From Clarkia xantiana subsp. parviflora (lineage: Eukaryota > Streptophyta > Magnoliopsida > Myrtales > Onagraceae): a stretch of 64,000 nucleotides of DNA. Position numbers and translations under genes: made by a program. The stretch is taken from positions 6,444,979 to 6,508,978 of the forward strand of contig JAPTYO010000022.1 in assembly GCA_036873135.1 (NCBI GenBank), read 5' to 3'. Each line of letters begins with the position of its first letter. Positions within the stretch are counted from its first letter, which is position 1. A model generated the notes under the pieces. The model saw only the letters and a program-made list of their open reading frames with translations, was not told where the DNA came from and made no database searches. Shown in pieces: positions 44,710 to 57,345 of this stretch.

Positions 44710-45672
44710 ATGAACAAGGAGGCGACAGCAATGGTCCGATCTTGTGATGCATGCCAGAGGTACGCTCCAAATATCGTGGCTCCCGCCGCGGACTTAATGC
44801 CCATCAGGAGTGCATGGCCCTTCGCGCAATGGGGGATTGACTTGGTGGGACCTCTTCCCCAAGCGAAAGGTCAGTGCAAGTATTTGCTCGTGGCCATCGA
44901 TTACTTCTCAAAGTGGATAGAGGCTAAGGCATTGGCCAAGACGACGGGGCAGCAGATCCTCAAGTTCCTTCAAACTCAGATCATATCCCGGTACGGGGTT
45001 CCTCGAGTGTTGATCAGCGACAACGGCCCTCCGTTCAATGGGGCTCAGTTGAAGGAGTACCTGGAGGAATTAAACATTGAGCATCAGACCGCTTCAGTCC
45101 GCCACGCTCAGACCAATGGCCAGGTAGAATCAGCCAACAAGATCGTGATGGATGGCTTGAAAAAGAGAGTCTACGCCTTGCAGGGCCATTGGCTGGATGA
45201 GCTCGAAAATGTGCTGTGGGCTGTTAGAACAACACCCAAGCAATCCACGGGGGAAACTCCGTTTGGCCTGGACTATGGCACGGAGGCAGTCGCTCCCGTG
45301 GAAATAGCGGTGGCGTCCCATCGCGCGAAATATTACGAGCCTCTGACAAATGAGGAAATGAGACGTCTAGACTTAGACTTACTCGAGGAGAAAAGATGGA
45401 AAGCTGACGAAGTCCAGGCCCGAATGCGTCTGGCAACAGCCCGATACTACAATCGGCGTGTCAGGTCCCGACAATTCTTCGTTGGAGAACTTGTCTGGCG
45501 GAGGAACGAGTTCATTCATCAAGATCGGATCAACAAGCTTTCGCCGAAATGGTAGGGACCTTACAAGATCGTAGGGATGCCAGCACCCAATGCATACAAG
45601 CTAGAGGACCTTGATGGCAAGACGTTGAAGCATTCCTTCAGTGGCGAACACTTGAAGAAGTATCATGTTTGA
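44710..45672 (+). pseudogene. Element 2 integrase core and C-terminus
   Basis: It opens after the TAG with MNKEATAMVRSCDACQRY. The catalytic triad context is intact (GIDLVGP, SDNGPPF, NGQVESANK). A TAG at 45553-45555 falls inside SPKW-EGPYK, after which the normal C-terminus (GEHLKKYHV) continues to TGA at 45670-45672. Confidence 0.9.
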
Positions 45673-45769
45673 TATTAAGTCGCCGTGAATGGCGCAAGTT
45701 ATCCATCAATCCGATGTAAGCAAAGCTTTGAGTCATTAATAAAAGAAGTTACTTCCGATCAAATTATTT

Positions 45770-46480
45770 TAGATTTATTCTAACTGTTAGTAAGACGTCC
45801 TGAAGGACGCGACAAAAGCCTTCCGAGGTACGAGAAAAGCCTTCTGAGGTACGATAAAAAGCCTTCCGAGGTATGAGAAAAGCCCTACGGGGTATGCGTA
45901 AGTCGTCTATATGATGCGGCCAAAAAGCCTTAACAGGTACGGACAAAGCCCTACGGGGTACAAGTAAGTCGTCTTTATGATGCAACCAAAAGCCTAGGTA
46001 CGAAAAGGCCCTAAGGGGTCCGCGTAAGTCGTCTATATGATGCGGCCAAAAGCCTTAACGGGTACGAAAAAGCCTTAGCAGGTCCGCGTAAGTCGTCTAT
46101 ATGATGCGGCCAAAAGCCTTATCGGGTATGAAAAGCCTTAACAGGTCCGCGAAAATCGTCTGACAAAGGCGCGATAAAAGCCCTTAAGGGGTACGATTGA
46201 AGCCGTCAGAGTTGGCGCGATAAAAGCCCTTAAAGGGTACGATTGAAGCCGTCAGAGTTGGCGCGATAAAAGCCCTTAAAGGGTACGATTGAAGCCGTCA
46301 GAGTTGGCGCGACAAAAGCCCTAAAGGGTGTGAAAAAGGGCCTTGAAAGGCGGGGACGAGAAACCTTAAGTGGTGAAGTCCCGATTTTGGACGAGAAGCC
46401 TTAAGTGGTGAAGTCCCGATTGGACGAGAAACCTTAAATGGTGAAGTCCCGAATCAAACGTCGGAAGGACGTATGAAGTC
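45770..46480. repeat. Intergenic tandem arrays of element 2
   Basis: This is the mirror image of the arrays in elements 1 and 3: first degenerate units with GTCGTCTATATGATGCGGCC, then three near-identical units of about 59 bp (about 46150-46320, GCGATAAAAGCCCTTAAAGG), then a few short units with CCTTAAGTGGTGAAGTCCCGA. The short-unit array has only about three copies here, against eight in element 1. Confidence 0.85.
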
Positions 46481-48531
46481 ATCTCAAATGATGCATCGGA
46501 ATGTTCTGAGTAACGGGTTTAAAGCCGCTTTAAATAAGTGCAAACGATTATCGAGACCAAAACAGATAAAAGAAATTCCTTATATAAAGGCTCGAAGGCC
46601 TAGGAGTTCTGATACAAAAGACGAAGGAGAAAAAACTACAAGGACTAAAAGATGTAACATTAGACTTGGTCCTTGTTGGAAGATGGATCCTCAGCAGCAT
46701 CGGAGGGAGCAAGGTTCGGAGGGGCCTGGGCAGAAGGCTCCGCAGCCGGCGGAGTCGGGTCCACGGCAGCAGCCTCTTCACTCTCCGCGGGGAGGTTGAA
46801 GTAATTCTCCGCGACGGGGGCAAGAGTCTCGAACTTCGTGAAGTCAATGGAATCCGCGTAGGCTGTGTAGAGTTCCTCGACAGGATTGTACAAAACATCC
46901 TCCACCTCGGACTTGCAGAACTCTACAGCAGCCACCTTGAATTCTTCAGAGTTCCGATACTCCCCGCGGCCCTGTAGGCGGCCCTCCTCACAACCTTGCT
47001 GGAGGCCTTCCTCGCGGACCTGCAGGCGGCCCTCCTCGAGGCCTTGAGCCTTTGCCTCAGCCAGCTTGGCAGAAAACTCAGCCCTCTCAGCTTTGAACTT
47101 CGCCTTGGCCTCCGCGAGAAGATCCGCGAAGACGCCCTTCTCGTGAATGTGCTGCTTCTTCTCCGCCTCATTCCGCTGCTGCTCCACCTGGACCATCTTC
47201 CGCTCCCGATGCATGACAGCCTCATAATCTTGAACCTTCTTGAGCAGGCCCGAAGTCATCTCATCAAGGAGACCCTTCTCCTTGGCCATCTTGTTCTTGG
47301 CCGCCACCGCCTCGTCGAGCTCCACCTGAAGCTTGGCTAATGCATCAGGGTCCGACTTAGCTTCAGCCTCCTCCAAAGCACTCTTCAGAGCCAAGGCGAT
47401 GGCGAAACAACGCTGCTGGTCCGCAGTTTCCTAAGGCGAAGGGGAAAAATATTAGAATTCGATGGTCGAAAGCAGAGATAAAGAAGAAAACAAACAAAGG
47501 TAAAGTATTACCTCCATCCGACGGACGGCCATAGCGCGGAACTCCTCTTCGATGTCCTCCCGCGACAAGCAAAGCGGCAGTCTCAAAGCGGGAGGAATTG
47601 ACTCTGCCAGCAGATGCAGGGCCAAGTCAGGCTGAAGATTATCCCGTCAGACCGAAAACCCGTGGAGGGATTCGATCGGACGCCAGGGAACCGTCGCCTG
47701 GTCGGGGGTGTAAATCTTGTAAACATCATCCATCGGAAGACGAGGGATAACCTCGGCATCATCGGTGGGAGGAGCTACCTCGGTCGGAGGAGGCTCGGGA
47801 ATAGGAGTGCGGAAAGCAGGAGGAGGACTCCGGGACACGTCCCTCACGGCGGGCCTCATGCTCCTTGGCCCCGACCTTCCGCGGGGAAGCAGGCCCCCCT
47901 CGTCAGGCTCTTCGACAGAAGGAGAGGCCTCCAAATCAGTCACCCGACGGAACTGAGCATCCGCCGGGACATCCTCCAGCATCAGTTCTTGCAGAGCCGC
48001 AGTCTCCGCTGGAGTGACAGCCTCCGTCGGAGCAGGAGTCTCCGATGGACCTGCGGTGGCAGGACGAACATAGTCAGGAAGAATTCCGCCAGGACACCAG
48101 AGAATTTGACGTTCGACATGCTGGTCTTTCCCAAAGAAGTTGTAATATCCCGCTTTGAGAACGCGGGGGACTTCTCCTTGAAGGATGTATTTAATTTCCC
48201 GAACCCGCGACTCCCGATCAGCGGGGATAAACTCCTTGGGAACTAATTTCTTATATCTTTTAATTGCACGACGAACGCGCTTACCTTCCTCGACGGTAGT
48301 GGCCCCGAAGGCCCGATCTATCTCCTCCCTCCTGGCCTTCTTGGCCCCGACCTGCTCTTCGGTTGGAGGAGCAGCAGACAGAGGAGTGGAAGAGGAAGCG
48401 CCTTTCTTCACCAACTTTCGCTTCCGCTTGAAGCCACTCTGGACGGCATCAGTCTCGCCCTGCTTCATAATGAGATGAGTCAGCAGAGAAGCCTTCTTGG
48501 CTGCAAAAGTAAAAGACAAGATGGTTAGAAG

Positions 48532-49227
48532 TGTTGGATCACGGTGGAACTCCGGTACGGATCTTGACGGCAATCCTAGCTCCTTTGCTCCACGTAATCC
48601 TGCAAGAGGGGATAGACCGGGCGGTGACCCAGAATCCCTCTCCGATGCTTAAATGAGTCTCTCGTATGACTGGCAAGCAACAATCTCAAAGAGTATGTAT
48701 TTCAACGTCAGTGATCTGAGGTGACCTCATGCCCTTTTATAGGCAAAGAGGTGCCTCAGGTACCTGGCGAACCGTTAGGGGTGGTTAGCCCGTATCCCGC
48801 TTATCTCGTACACGATCTCGCGTATCTTAGCCATGCCCCGCGTATCTCGGCCACGATGCGTGTATCTTAACCACATTCCGTATATCTCGGCCACGCCCCG
48901 CATATCTTGGCTTTATCCTCTGGTAACGAGTCCCGACTCCCGTCGGGGACTCCAGAGTTATCTCGTTGTGTCACCGCTCGGGGCCCCTCGTCATCGTGAC
49001 AGGGCCGATCATTCTCAGGGATTCATCATCGTGGCCTACTTAAAGGCTTCTCGTCGGGAGCCTCCAGCTCCATTGTCGGGACCGACTCTGTCGGGACCTT
49101 GCTTCGTCGGGACTCCCTTCATCGGGACCCTTCTCCTAGGTCATCTTGACCCTTACTCTGGGCCTGGTGGGCCTGTTTGCCGTTTCCTCGCCGTTAAAGG
49201 GCCTGACGGCTATAGTCGGACCCATCA
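48532..49227 (-). repeat. Element 5 3' LTR
   Basis: 696 bp. It contains a series of CGTATCTCGGCCACG-like repeats (about 48785-48915), the counterpart of the U3 repeats of element 1. The PPT (GGGGGCAAA on the minus strand) follows at 49228. Confidence 0.94.
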
Positions 49228-49783
49228 TTTGCCCCCAAGACATGAGGGACTTTTAGTTCATCGTGTCTTCCAACTCCCGATTTTCCAATACTAGAGTCGG
49301 GGATCTGTTCATTGATTCAGTTACTCAGTTTTATCAGTCTTCTCCTCCACGTTTCCTCAGGGTTTTGTAGATAACTACTATATCCCAAAGGTCTCTTCGG
49401 TTCTCTAGTGCATTAAATGCAGCAGATAATGGAGTGACGTTTTCGACCCATGTGCCTGATTTTTCGCGCCTGTCCTTTTCTGAAAAGTGCTTTTCAGGCC
49501 GTTTCATCATTACGCCCGTTGTCCTTCTGCACGTTTCATCTCAACGGTCCAGATTAAGACTCTTCGACTTCGACGACTCGGATCGAAGTGTCCTTTCAAC
49601 CGTCTTCTTCGACTATAAAACCCTAGCCACAGTCACAATTTAACTTTTACCGTCTTCGAATTCTCAAAAGTTCACTGCGATTCCTCTGCAATTTCAAGCT
49701 CTGTGATTTCGAAGGTCTTTGGAGTCTTCTCCGATCATATTTCCGGCGACATCTCGTTCATCTCCTTCACCCTCTACTTCACC
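49228..49783 (+). promoter_or_regulatory. PPT side and promoter of the element 5 antisense gene
   Basis: On the plus strand a TATA box (CTATAAAACC, about 49613-49622) precedes a pyrimidine-rich leader to the ATG at 49784. The TGACGTCA of the other family is reduced to GTGACGTTTTCG (about 49433-49444). Confidence 0.5.
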
Positions 49784-52476
49784 ATGTCTGGTAAGGAAGC
49801 ACTCTTCGTTGTTTGTTTGTCCCCTTGTTTTTAATTTTTTCCAGAATCCCACTGTATTTTCTTGCCCTGGTTGCTTTTCAGACAGCGGTTCCAGCTCCGA
49901 GGGGAGAAAACCCTTTAAATTTGACTATGCTCCAAATGAAATTTCCACCACTGCTTATGATGCAGCTCTCCGAGGGTTGCATCACCCTCACCTGGGAACC
50001 TCGTTTCCCTTATCCTCGGCATCGTCCCTCGAGTGACCCTGAGGTTACTCGTCCCCAGAAAGGGGAGGTATTTGTCTCAACGGGGCAAATATCAGCGGGG
50101 ATCAGGTTCCCCTTCTGCGGTAACCTGGTCGAGCTGTGCCAACACTACCAAACACACCCTACTACCTTCTCTCCTCATGCCATTCGCATCTGGAACGCCT
50201 TTCAAGTCCTCTGTCTCCGACAGAAGTGGGTCTACAGCCTCCAGCTTTTCCGGACTTTATACGGGCTGAAATGCAACGAGGCGGGGTTTGCGCCTTCTAC
50301 CCTCGGATGCCCAAATGGAGTAAGCAGCAGCTTGCCCGGCACGGTTGGACCAGTGACACCTGGAAGGTAGTCAAGGGTCGGGGACTCTTGATTGATACAG
50401 GGTCTGACAACAGTAGCTGGAAGAAGAGCTACTTCTTCATCCAACACTCTTCTATCCCTTGGCCTCGGTGGGAGGTGGCAGCAGACCCTCCGCCTGCTTT
50501 CCACTCCTATGCTGATGAGGACTTCGAGACTCTTCAATTGATCCAGCTTTATCGTTGGGGGGAGTCTTACACTCCTCTCAATGCTAACTCTCTGGTGGAG
50601 CGGGACCTGGTGCACGCCGGGGTCCGACTCCTCAGTATTGTCTCTAGGGGGCAGCTCTTCGACGGCCCTTCTAGCGTGGTCCCTTGGGTAAATTTCTAAC
50701 TTTTTCTTCGTTTATTGTTTGCAGCCAAGAAGGTGTCTGTGCTGACCGATTTATTCCTTAAGCAGGGGGAGACCGATGCTGTCCGCCCCTCGCGGAAGAG
50801 GAAGTCTGCCAAGAAGGCTGCTGCTGCCAGGTCGGGGTCTCCTTCAACGGAGAAGCACAAGCGGCCACGGGTGGATCTGGACCAACTCTTTGAGGTCCAG
50901 AATGCTGAAGAAGGTAAACAACTCCGACTTGCTATTAAATCGTATAAAAGGATGGTTCCGTCGGACTTGATTTCCTCGACCAAGAAGGGCCGAATTGCTG
51001 ATGTCAAAAGGATCCTTCGAGGTGAAACTCCCCGAGTCTTGAAGGCAGGCTACTATCACTACCGCGGGAAGGATCAATACGTCTCCCGTCGTATCATTTG
51101 GTGTAAGAATCCCGATGAACTCCCTGACTACCTATCTGAAGCTCTTCATCCTCCAGGTGCAGGTCGCTCGGGAGCTTCCTCGGGTGCTGCAGCTTCCACA
51201 GATGCACCGCCTTCAGCGGGGGTGCCTTCCTCAGCTGGAGAGAAGGCACCATCTTACCATCTGGTGAACAGTTTCGCCAGGTGGAGACTCTGGACTCCTC
51301 CGAGGAGACCGGCGGGGTTGACCCCCATCAGCAGCGTCGGAAGGCGGGGCAATCCCCCTTGAAACCAACCCCTCAGGGGCCGCCTCCTTCGTCTTCTCCA
51401 CAGCAGCGGGAGCTCTCTCCTATCCATGACTTCTCTCCCTCCCCTGTCCGGGCCGAGACGGAGATGTGCCCTTCTCTTCCCCGTCCCATCTCTCCCCTGG
51501 CTCTTGATGGGGACTTCTACAGGCCCTTCAACTCTTCACAGGCCGATGCCCCCTGGGCTCCGATCCAGACGCTCCAGGGAGTCCCGCTCACGCAAGAGGA
51601 ACAGGACCAAGAGCTGGCCCTGCATCTGCTGGCGGGTTCCATCCTGCCCTCTATGCGACATCCGATCCACCTCAATCGGACGCATATGCAGCGGGACGTC
51701 AGGGATATGGCTGTGCGCCGCATCGAGGTGAAACTTCGCTTTTTCCTTGTTGATCGATAAATCGGGTCTTTTGTCCTTCTAACACTTTTTCCTTTTGATT
51801 GCAGGAGCTCGGGGATTACAACCGCCTCATCGGGTACGTCATTGCCTATGATGAGGCCCGGGAGCGGGACCGAGGAGTCCGTGAGCAGCTTCAGGCGGAT
51901 CTCAAGGCCTCCCAGTCTTCGCGGGGGAAGCTGGCCAAAGAGCTGGCTGCCCTCAATGAGAAGATTCGGGGCCTTCAGCAGCAGATCGCGGACTTCGAGG
52001 GGCTCTTGAGGCAAGAGCGGCAAGAGCGGGGGGCTCTCGTGGATCGGCTGACCTAGGAGAAGAAAGCCGCCGAGGACCAGCTGGTCCTCGAGAAGAAGGC
52101 TCTGGAGGAGCTGATCGCGGGGTTCCCGGCACGGCTGGCCGAAGCGGAGGCCAAGGGTCGGGAGGACTATTGAAGGTCGGAGGGCTTCCAAGCTGACGCC
52201 ATGAAGTTCTTTGGCGCGGAGGTGGAGAACACTCTCTTCAACGCCGTTGAGGAGCTCCACCTGGAGTACGGGGACGCCATCAATTTCGACAAGTCTCCTT
52301 CCCTCGCTCCCTTTGCGAAGAAGTACTTTGCTCTTTCCGAGGAGAGTGATGGGGGGAGTACCCCCGTAATTGTCGAGGATGCCTCTGAGCTTCCAAGTGC
52401 AGACGCCCCGATAGCCAATCCTCCCGAAGCCAATCCTGTGGACCCCTCTGCTGCTGCTGACAAGGACCAAGCTTGA
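49784..52476 (+). pseudogene. Element 5 antisense gene, four exons, multiply broken
   Basis: Exons are 49784-49790 (ATGTCTG again), 49882-50687, 50725-51727 and 51805-52476. Exon 2 has the same domain (IRFPFCGNLVELCQHYQTHP, FSPHAIRIWNAF) with two frameshifts near 49975 and 50290. Exon 3 has a basic patch (RKRKSAKKAAAAR), KGRIADVKRILRGETPRVLK, and a frameshift near 51260. Exon 4 is a coiled coil (LAALNEKIRGLQQQIADFE) with TAG at 52054-52056 and TGA near 52171, and a conserved C-terminal block (NTLFNAVEELHLEYGDAINF). Exon borders are conserved with element 1 despite strong divergence, which argues that the gene structure is real. Intron 2 is again only 37 nt. Confidence 0.72.
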
Positions 52477-52599
52477 ATGCTTTTATCTTTCAGAGTCCTT
52501 GTATTTTCTTCTCTTGCGTCGTCGTCGGGCCTTCGAGCCCTTTATCAATATTAGACTCCTTTAATTCCGATCTTTTGTTGTCTTTCGTCTTTCCCGACT

Positions 52600-53334
52600 A
52601 TTTAACAACTTGCACCACTTAAGGCGACTTAACCTTGAGTGCGTCACTTAAGAAGACTTAGTTCTTGGCAGTCGAAACTTCGATACTTACGAATTTCTCA
52701 GACGTCCTCCCGACGATTTAATAACTTGCACCACTTAAGGCGACTTAATATCGAGTGCATCACTTAAGACGATTTTAATCGTTACTTAGGATAAACCTAA
52801 AGATCGCGCACCACTTAAGGCGACTTAATATCGTGCACCACTGAAGGCGCCTTTCGTCGTGCACCACTGAAGGCGACTTTCGGATACTTAGAATAAACCT
52901 AAGTATTGTGCACCACTTAAGGCGACTTTCATCGTGCACCACTGAAGGCGACTTTCATCGTGCACCACTGAAGGCGACTTTCATCGTGCAACACTGATGG
53001 CGACTTTCATCATGCACCACTGAAGGCGACTTTCATCGTGCACCACTGAAGGCGACTTTCATCGTGCACCACTGAAGGCGACTTTTACACTTAGCATAAA
53101 TCTAAGAACAACTCTTATTTTGGAAGCAACCTCTTTATTAATTGGCATAAGATAAGCTTACATCGAATTAAACGATAAACAGCATACACCACTTAAGGCG
53201 ATTTTACATCGGGCACCACTTAAGGCGACTTTCTCGGGCACCACTTAAGGCGACTTTATCGGGCACCACTTAAGGCGACTTTATCGGGCACCACTTAAGG
53301 CGACTTTCTCGGGCACCACTTAAGGCGACTTTCT
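52600..53334. repeat. 24-26-bp tandem arrays of element 5
   Basis: About 52850-53080 has units of about 26 bp (CACCACTGAAGGCGACTTTC). About 53175-53330 has six units of about 24 bp (GGGCACCACTTAAGGCGACTT) ending just past the integrase stop. More degenerate copies start at 52611. The motif CACCACTTAAGGC is shared with the 33-bp units of element 1. Confidence 0.88.
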
Positions 53335-54477
53335 TCAAGCATGGTGTTTCTTCAAGTGTTCGCCACTGAAAGAATGCTTTAACGTTCTGCCATCGAGGTC
53401 TTCCAACTTGTATGCGTTCGGAGCTGGCATCCCCACGACCTTATAAGGTCCTTCCCATTTTGGTGACATCTTGTTGATTCGGTCCAAAAGGGTGAACTCG
53501 TTGCGACGCCAAACCAGCTCCCCGACGAAGAACTGTCGGGACTTCACTCGCCGATTATAGTACCTGGCCGTCGCTAAGCGCATTCGTGCTTGGACTTCAT
53601 CGGCCTCCCGCCTCTTTTCTTCAAGTAGGTCCAAGTCCAGACGCCTCACTTCATCGTTTGTTAGGGGCTCGTAATATCTCATCCGATGGGATGCCACAGC
53701 TACCTCCACAGGGGCGACAACTTCCGTGCCATAAACAAGGCCAAACGGAGTCTCCCCTGTTGATCGTTTGGGTGTCGTTCTAACAGCCCAAAGTACATTT
53801 TCCAGTTCGTTTAGCCATTTGCCCTTTAAGGCATAGACCCTCTTCTTCAGGCCATCCATCACGATTTTGTTGGCTGACTCCACCTGACCATTGGTCTGAG
53901 CATGGCGTACGGAGGCGGTCCGATGCTCAACGTTTAGTTCTTCCAGATACTCCCTCACCTGAGAGCCGTTAAACGGTGGGCCATTGTCGCTGATCACCAC
54001 CTTAGGAATCCCGTATCTGGACACGATGTGGGTTTGGAGGAACTTGACGATCTGGTTCCCCGTTGTTCTGGCCAATGCCTTTGCCTCTATCCATTTCGAA
54101 AAATAATCGATAGCTACAAGTAAATACTTACATTGTCCTTGTGCTTGTGGAAGAGGTCCCACCAAGTCGATGCCCCACTGCGCGAAGGGCCAAGCGCTCT
54201 TGATGGATGTCAGGTTAGCAGCCGGAGCCACGATACTCGGGGCGTACCTCTGGCACGCGTTGCATGATCGGACCAACGCCGTTGCTTCTTTGTTCATCGT
54301 GGGCCAATAGTAGCCTAAGTTCAACACCTTCCTCAAAATGGATCGGGCCCCTTCGTGACAAGCCACGATCCCCTCATGCATTTCCTTCAGGATTCGATTG
54401 GTGTCGGGTTCTGCTACACATTTCAGGTACGGAGTCGAGAACCAGCCCTTCTTGTACAGCTGATTGTCCAGCATCAC
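53335..54477 (-). pseudogene. Element 5 integrase domain
   Basis: 380 readable residues: HHCC (CHEGARSILRKV, CNACQRY), DDE (GIDLVGP, ISDNGPPF, NGQVESANK), the GPY motif (SPKWEGPYKVV) and a C-terminus GEHLKKHHA with no chromodomain. It is cut off from upstream pol by a 37-bp tandem duplication (54475-54548). Confidence 0.9.
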
Positions 54478-54548
54478 ATAATTAGACGCGATCCGACAGA
54501 TCCTGTCTGCTCACATAATTAGACGCGATCCGACAGATCCTGTCTGCT
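54475..54548. repeat. 37-bp tandem duplication in element 5 pol
   Basis: Two perfect copies, 54475-54511 and 54512-54548 (CACATAATTAGACGCGATCC...). They lie between the second RNase H and integrase and shift the frame. Confidence 0.95.
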
Positions 54549-56356
54549 GCTACCTTATCCTCAGGGACTGCCCCCGTAGTCAGATACACGACTATCGGGG
54601 TCATCCAAGTGGGCTCCTCCTCCGATTTTGCTTCAATGGTGCACACCTGCGTGGGGTCGATGTTTGACAGGATCACCTTCTCCAGGAAGTGCACCTTCCG
54701 ATTTTCTTCTAAGGGTGCCCCCAGGGCAAATTTGCTCAAGGCGTCTGCCTCTACGTTCTCCTCCCTCGGGATAGCCTCGATATCGAAACTTTTGAAGCTC
54801 TCTCTCAGGGTTTGTACCTCTCGCAGATACTTCTTCATTATCGGGCTCCTTGTTTCGTATCGCCCTTGAACCTGGTTCACGATTAACGCCGCGTCGCACT
54901 TCACTCTCAAGTGATTGATTCCTGTGCCTTTAGCGATTTTTAGGCCCGTGATAAGAGCTTCATACTTCGCTTCGTTATTTGTTGCCTTGAATGTTAAAGC
55001 CAAGGCATATCGGAGCGGTTCACCTTCACCCGGTGGTATCAACAAGAAGCCCGCTCCTGATCCGTCTGAACTTGCGGAGCCATCCGTGTACATTTCCCAG
55101 ATATTTTCTTTGTTTGGCTGTTCTGATTGCTCTGCCCTCTCTGGTTGTTCTTCTATCGGGACCTCCGTGGTTGCCCCCTCTACAGGGCCCGTTTCTTCTA
55201 GATCGGGGGCTGTAGATTCTGCTATAAAGTCCGCCAATGCCTGACCCTTGATTGCCGTTCTTGGAGCAAAGTGTATTCGAAACTCACTGAGCTCTACTGC
55301 CCATTTCACCAATCTCCCCGACGCATCCGGTCGGCTCAAAAAATGCTTCAAAGGCTGGTTCGTTAGCACAGTGATCTCATGTGCGTGGAAATATGGCCTT
55401 AGCTTCCGAGCAGTAATTATCAACGCAAAGAGGTACTTCTCAACGGCGGGATAGTTCGATTCAGATTTGGCAAATGCCTTGCTTACATAATATACGGGGA
55501 CTTGATTACCCTCGACAACCTTTACTAACACAGAGCTAATTGCAAATTCAGAAACAGCCAAATAAAGGAAGAGTGGCTCGCCTGGAACCGGTTTCGCCAG
55601 CGGCGGGAGTGTGCGAAGATGTTGTTTGAGTGCTTGGAACACTCTTTCACATTTGGCGGTCCATTCGAATTTTTTGTTGGACCTCAAGACTTCAAAAAAT
55701 GGCATTGATCGGTCGCTGGCTTTGGACAAGAAGCGGTTCATTGCAGCTAGTCGGCCATTCAGTACTTGCACCTCCCGATGGTTTATCGGAGACTGCATCT
55801 CCTCGATTGCCCTCAGCTTCTCAGGGTTCACTTCAATTCCTCTTTGGCTCACCATGAAGCCCAAGAACTTCCCTGAGTGGACTCCGAAGGCGCATTTCGT
55901 CGGGTTCAAGCGAACTTGATGAAGCCTCATCCGCTCAAACGCCATGGTAAGGTTGTGCACGTGATCCTCGGATTGTCGGGACATCACCAGCATATCATCC
56001 ACGTAGGCTTCCATGGTTTCTCCCAGCATATCCCCAAACAGTTTGTTCACCATCCGCTGGTAGGTTGCCCCGGCGTTGATCAACCCGAAAGGCATGACAT
56101 CGTAGTGATAGATGTCGCTGTCTGCATAAAACGCAGTGTGGGGGGCGTCTTCCTTGGCCATCTTGATCTGGTTGTAGCCCGAATATGCATCCATGAAACT
56201 CAGCAGCTCATGTCCCGATGTGGCATCCACCAGCTGGTCAATCCTCGGGAGTGGATAGCAATCCTTTGGACAAGCCTTGTTTAGGTCGCGGAAGTCCACG
56301 CACATTCGCCACTTCCCGTTAGTCTTCTTTACCAGCACACTGGGTTGGCGACCCAA
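54482..56356 (-). pseudogene. Element 5 RT, RNase H and second RNase H
   Basis: It is open from just after a two-base insertion (about 56338) to the 37-bp duplication. RT: FRDLNKACPKDCYPLPRIDQ and YVDDMLVMS. First RNase H: LAVSEFAISSVL, again without the leading Asp. Second RNase H: MYTDGSAS, NNEAKYEAL, VKCDAALIVNQ, VEADALSK; its second motif has K where the sister copies have E or T (AEYEAL/TEYEAL), leaving the catalytic E in place. Confidence 0.9.
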
Positions 56357-57345
56357 GTCTGGAATCGGAGCTCCTTAATGAAACCAGCATCGAGCAACCT
56401 GCCCACCTCCTGCTGGATCGCGATCTTCTTATCCGTGCCCATCGGACGCCTCTTCTGCGTGATAGGCTTGATCGCGGGGTCTATCTTCAGCTCGTGCACG
56501 ATCACGTCGGGGCTGATTCCTGGCATATCGCTGGGGGACCAGGCAAACAGCTCCTTGAACTCTTTCAGCAATTCCACCAATTTTTGGGTTGTCTCCTCAG
56601 TTAGAGCAGACCCAATTTTCACCTTCCTCTGGGGTCCGTCGATCTCGACTTCTTTCAGATCTTCTACGGGGGCGGGACGCCCAAACTCTTCTCTGGGATC
56701 TGTGTCTGTCTGGAGGACAGTCATAGCCTCTCGCCTCCTTCTCCGGGTGGCATTAACATAGCATTTTCGGGAAGCCACCTGGTCGCCTTTGACCTCCCCG
56801 ACTCCGTGATCGGTCGGGAACTTCATCTTCTGGTGTACCGTCGAGGCAACCGCCATCAGGGGATTGATGGTGGTTCTCCCGATAATTGCGTTGTAGGTCC
56901 CCGCAGAATCAACCACGACAAATTCCACATTCCTCCTTTCTGACTTCCACCCGCTACCAAACTCCACTGGTAAGGTGATTACTCCCAGCGGGTAGGAAGT
57001 TGAGCCAGAAAACCCGACCATCGGGAAGTTTGCCTCCTTCAGATCTTTCTTCGTTTTCCCCATAGCTTTTAGCGCGTCCATGAACAGAATGTTGGAGGAG
57101 CTCCCTCCATCGATTAGGATTCTCTTCATTTCGAACCCATCTACATCCAAGGTTACCACCAGGGCATCGTCGTGCGGAGTCTCCACGCCTATGAGGTCCT
57201 CCGATGAGAAGGAGATCACCATCTCTTCCTTCAGGGTCCAAGATCGGGACCTCTTGCCCAGCACCACCGCTGTAGGGATCCTAGAGGCGTAAACCTCTCG
57301 AGCGGATGAGGTATCTCCTCCAGCGGCAAATCCTCCATGAATCAC
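56329..57345 (-). pseudogene. Element 5 gag-PR linker, protease and RT start
   Basis: The frame from MIHGGFAAGG includes protease (LIDGGSSSNILF), the basic TRRRRREAMTVLQT linker and the first RT blocks (FIKELRFQTWVANPV). A two-base insertion at about 56338 then moves RT into another frame. Upstream it is one frame out of register with gag (near 57365). Confidence 0.88.

Noticed and set aside
49719..50036. Separate small gene before the element 5 antisense gene
   Set aside because: It is leader and intron 1 read through into exon 2, before a frameshift.
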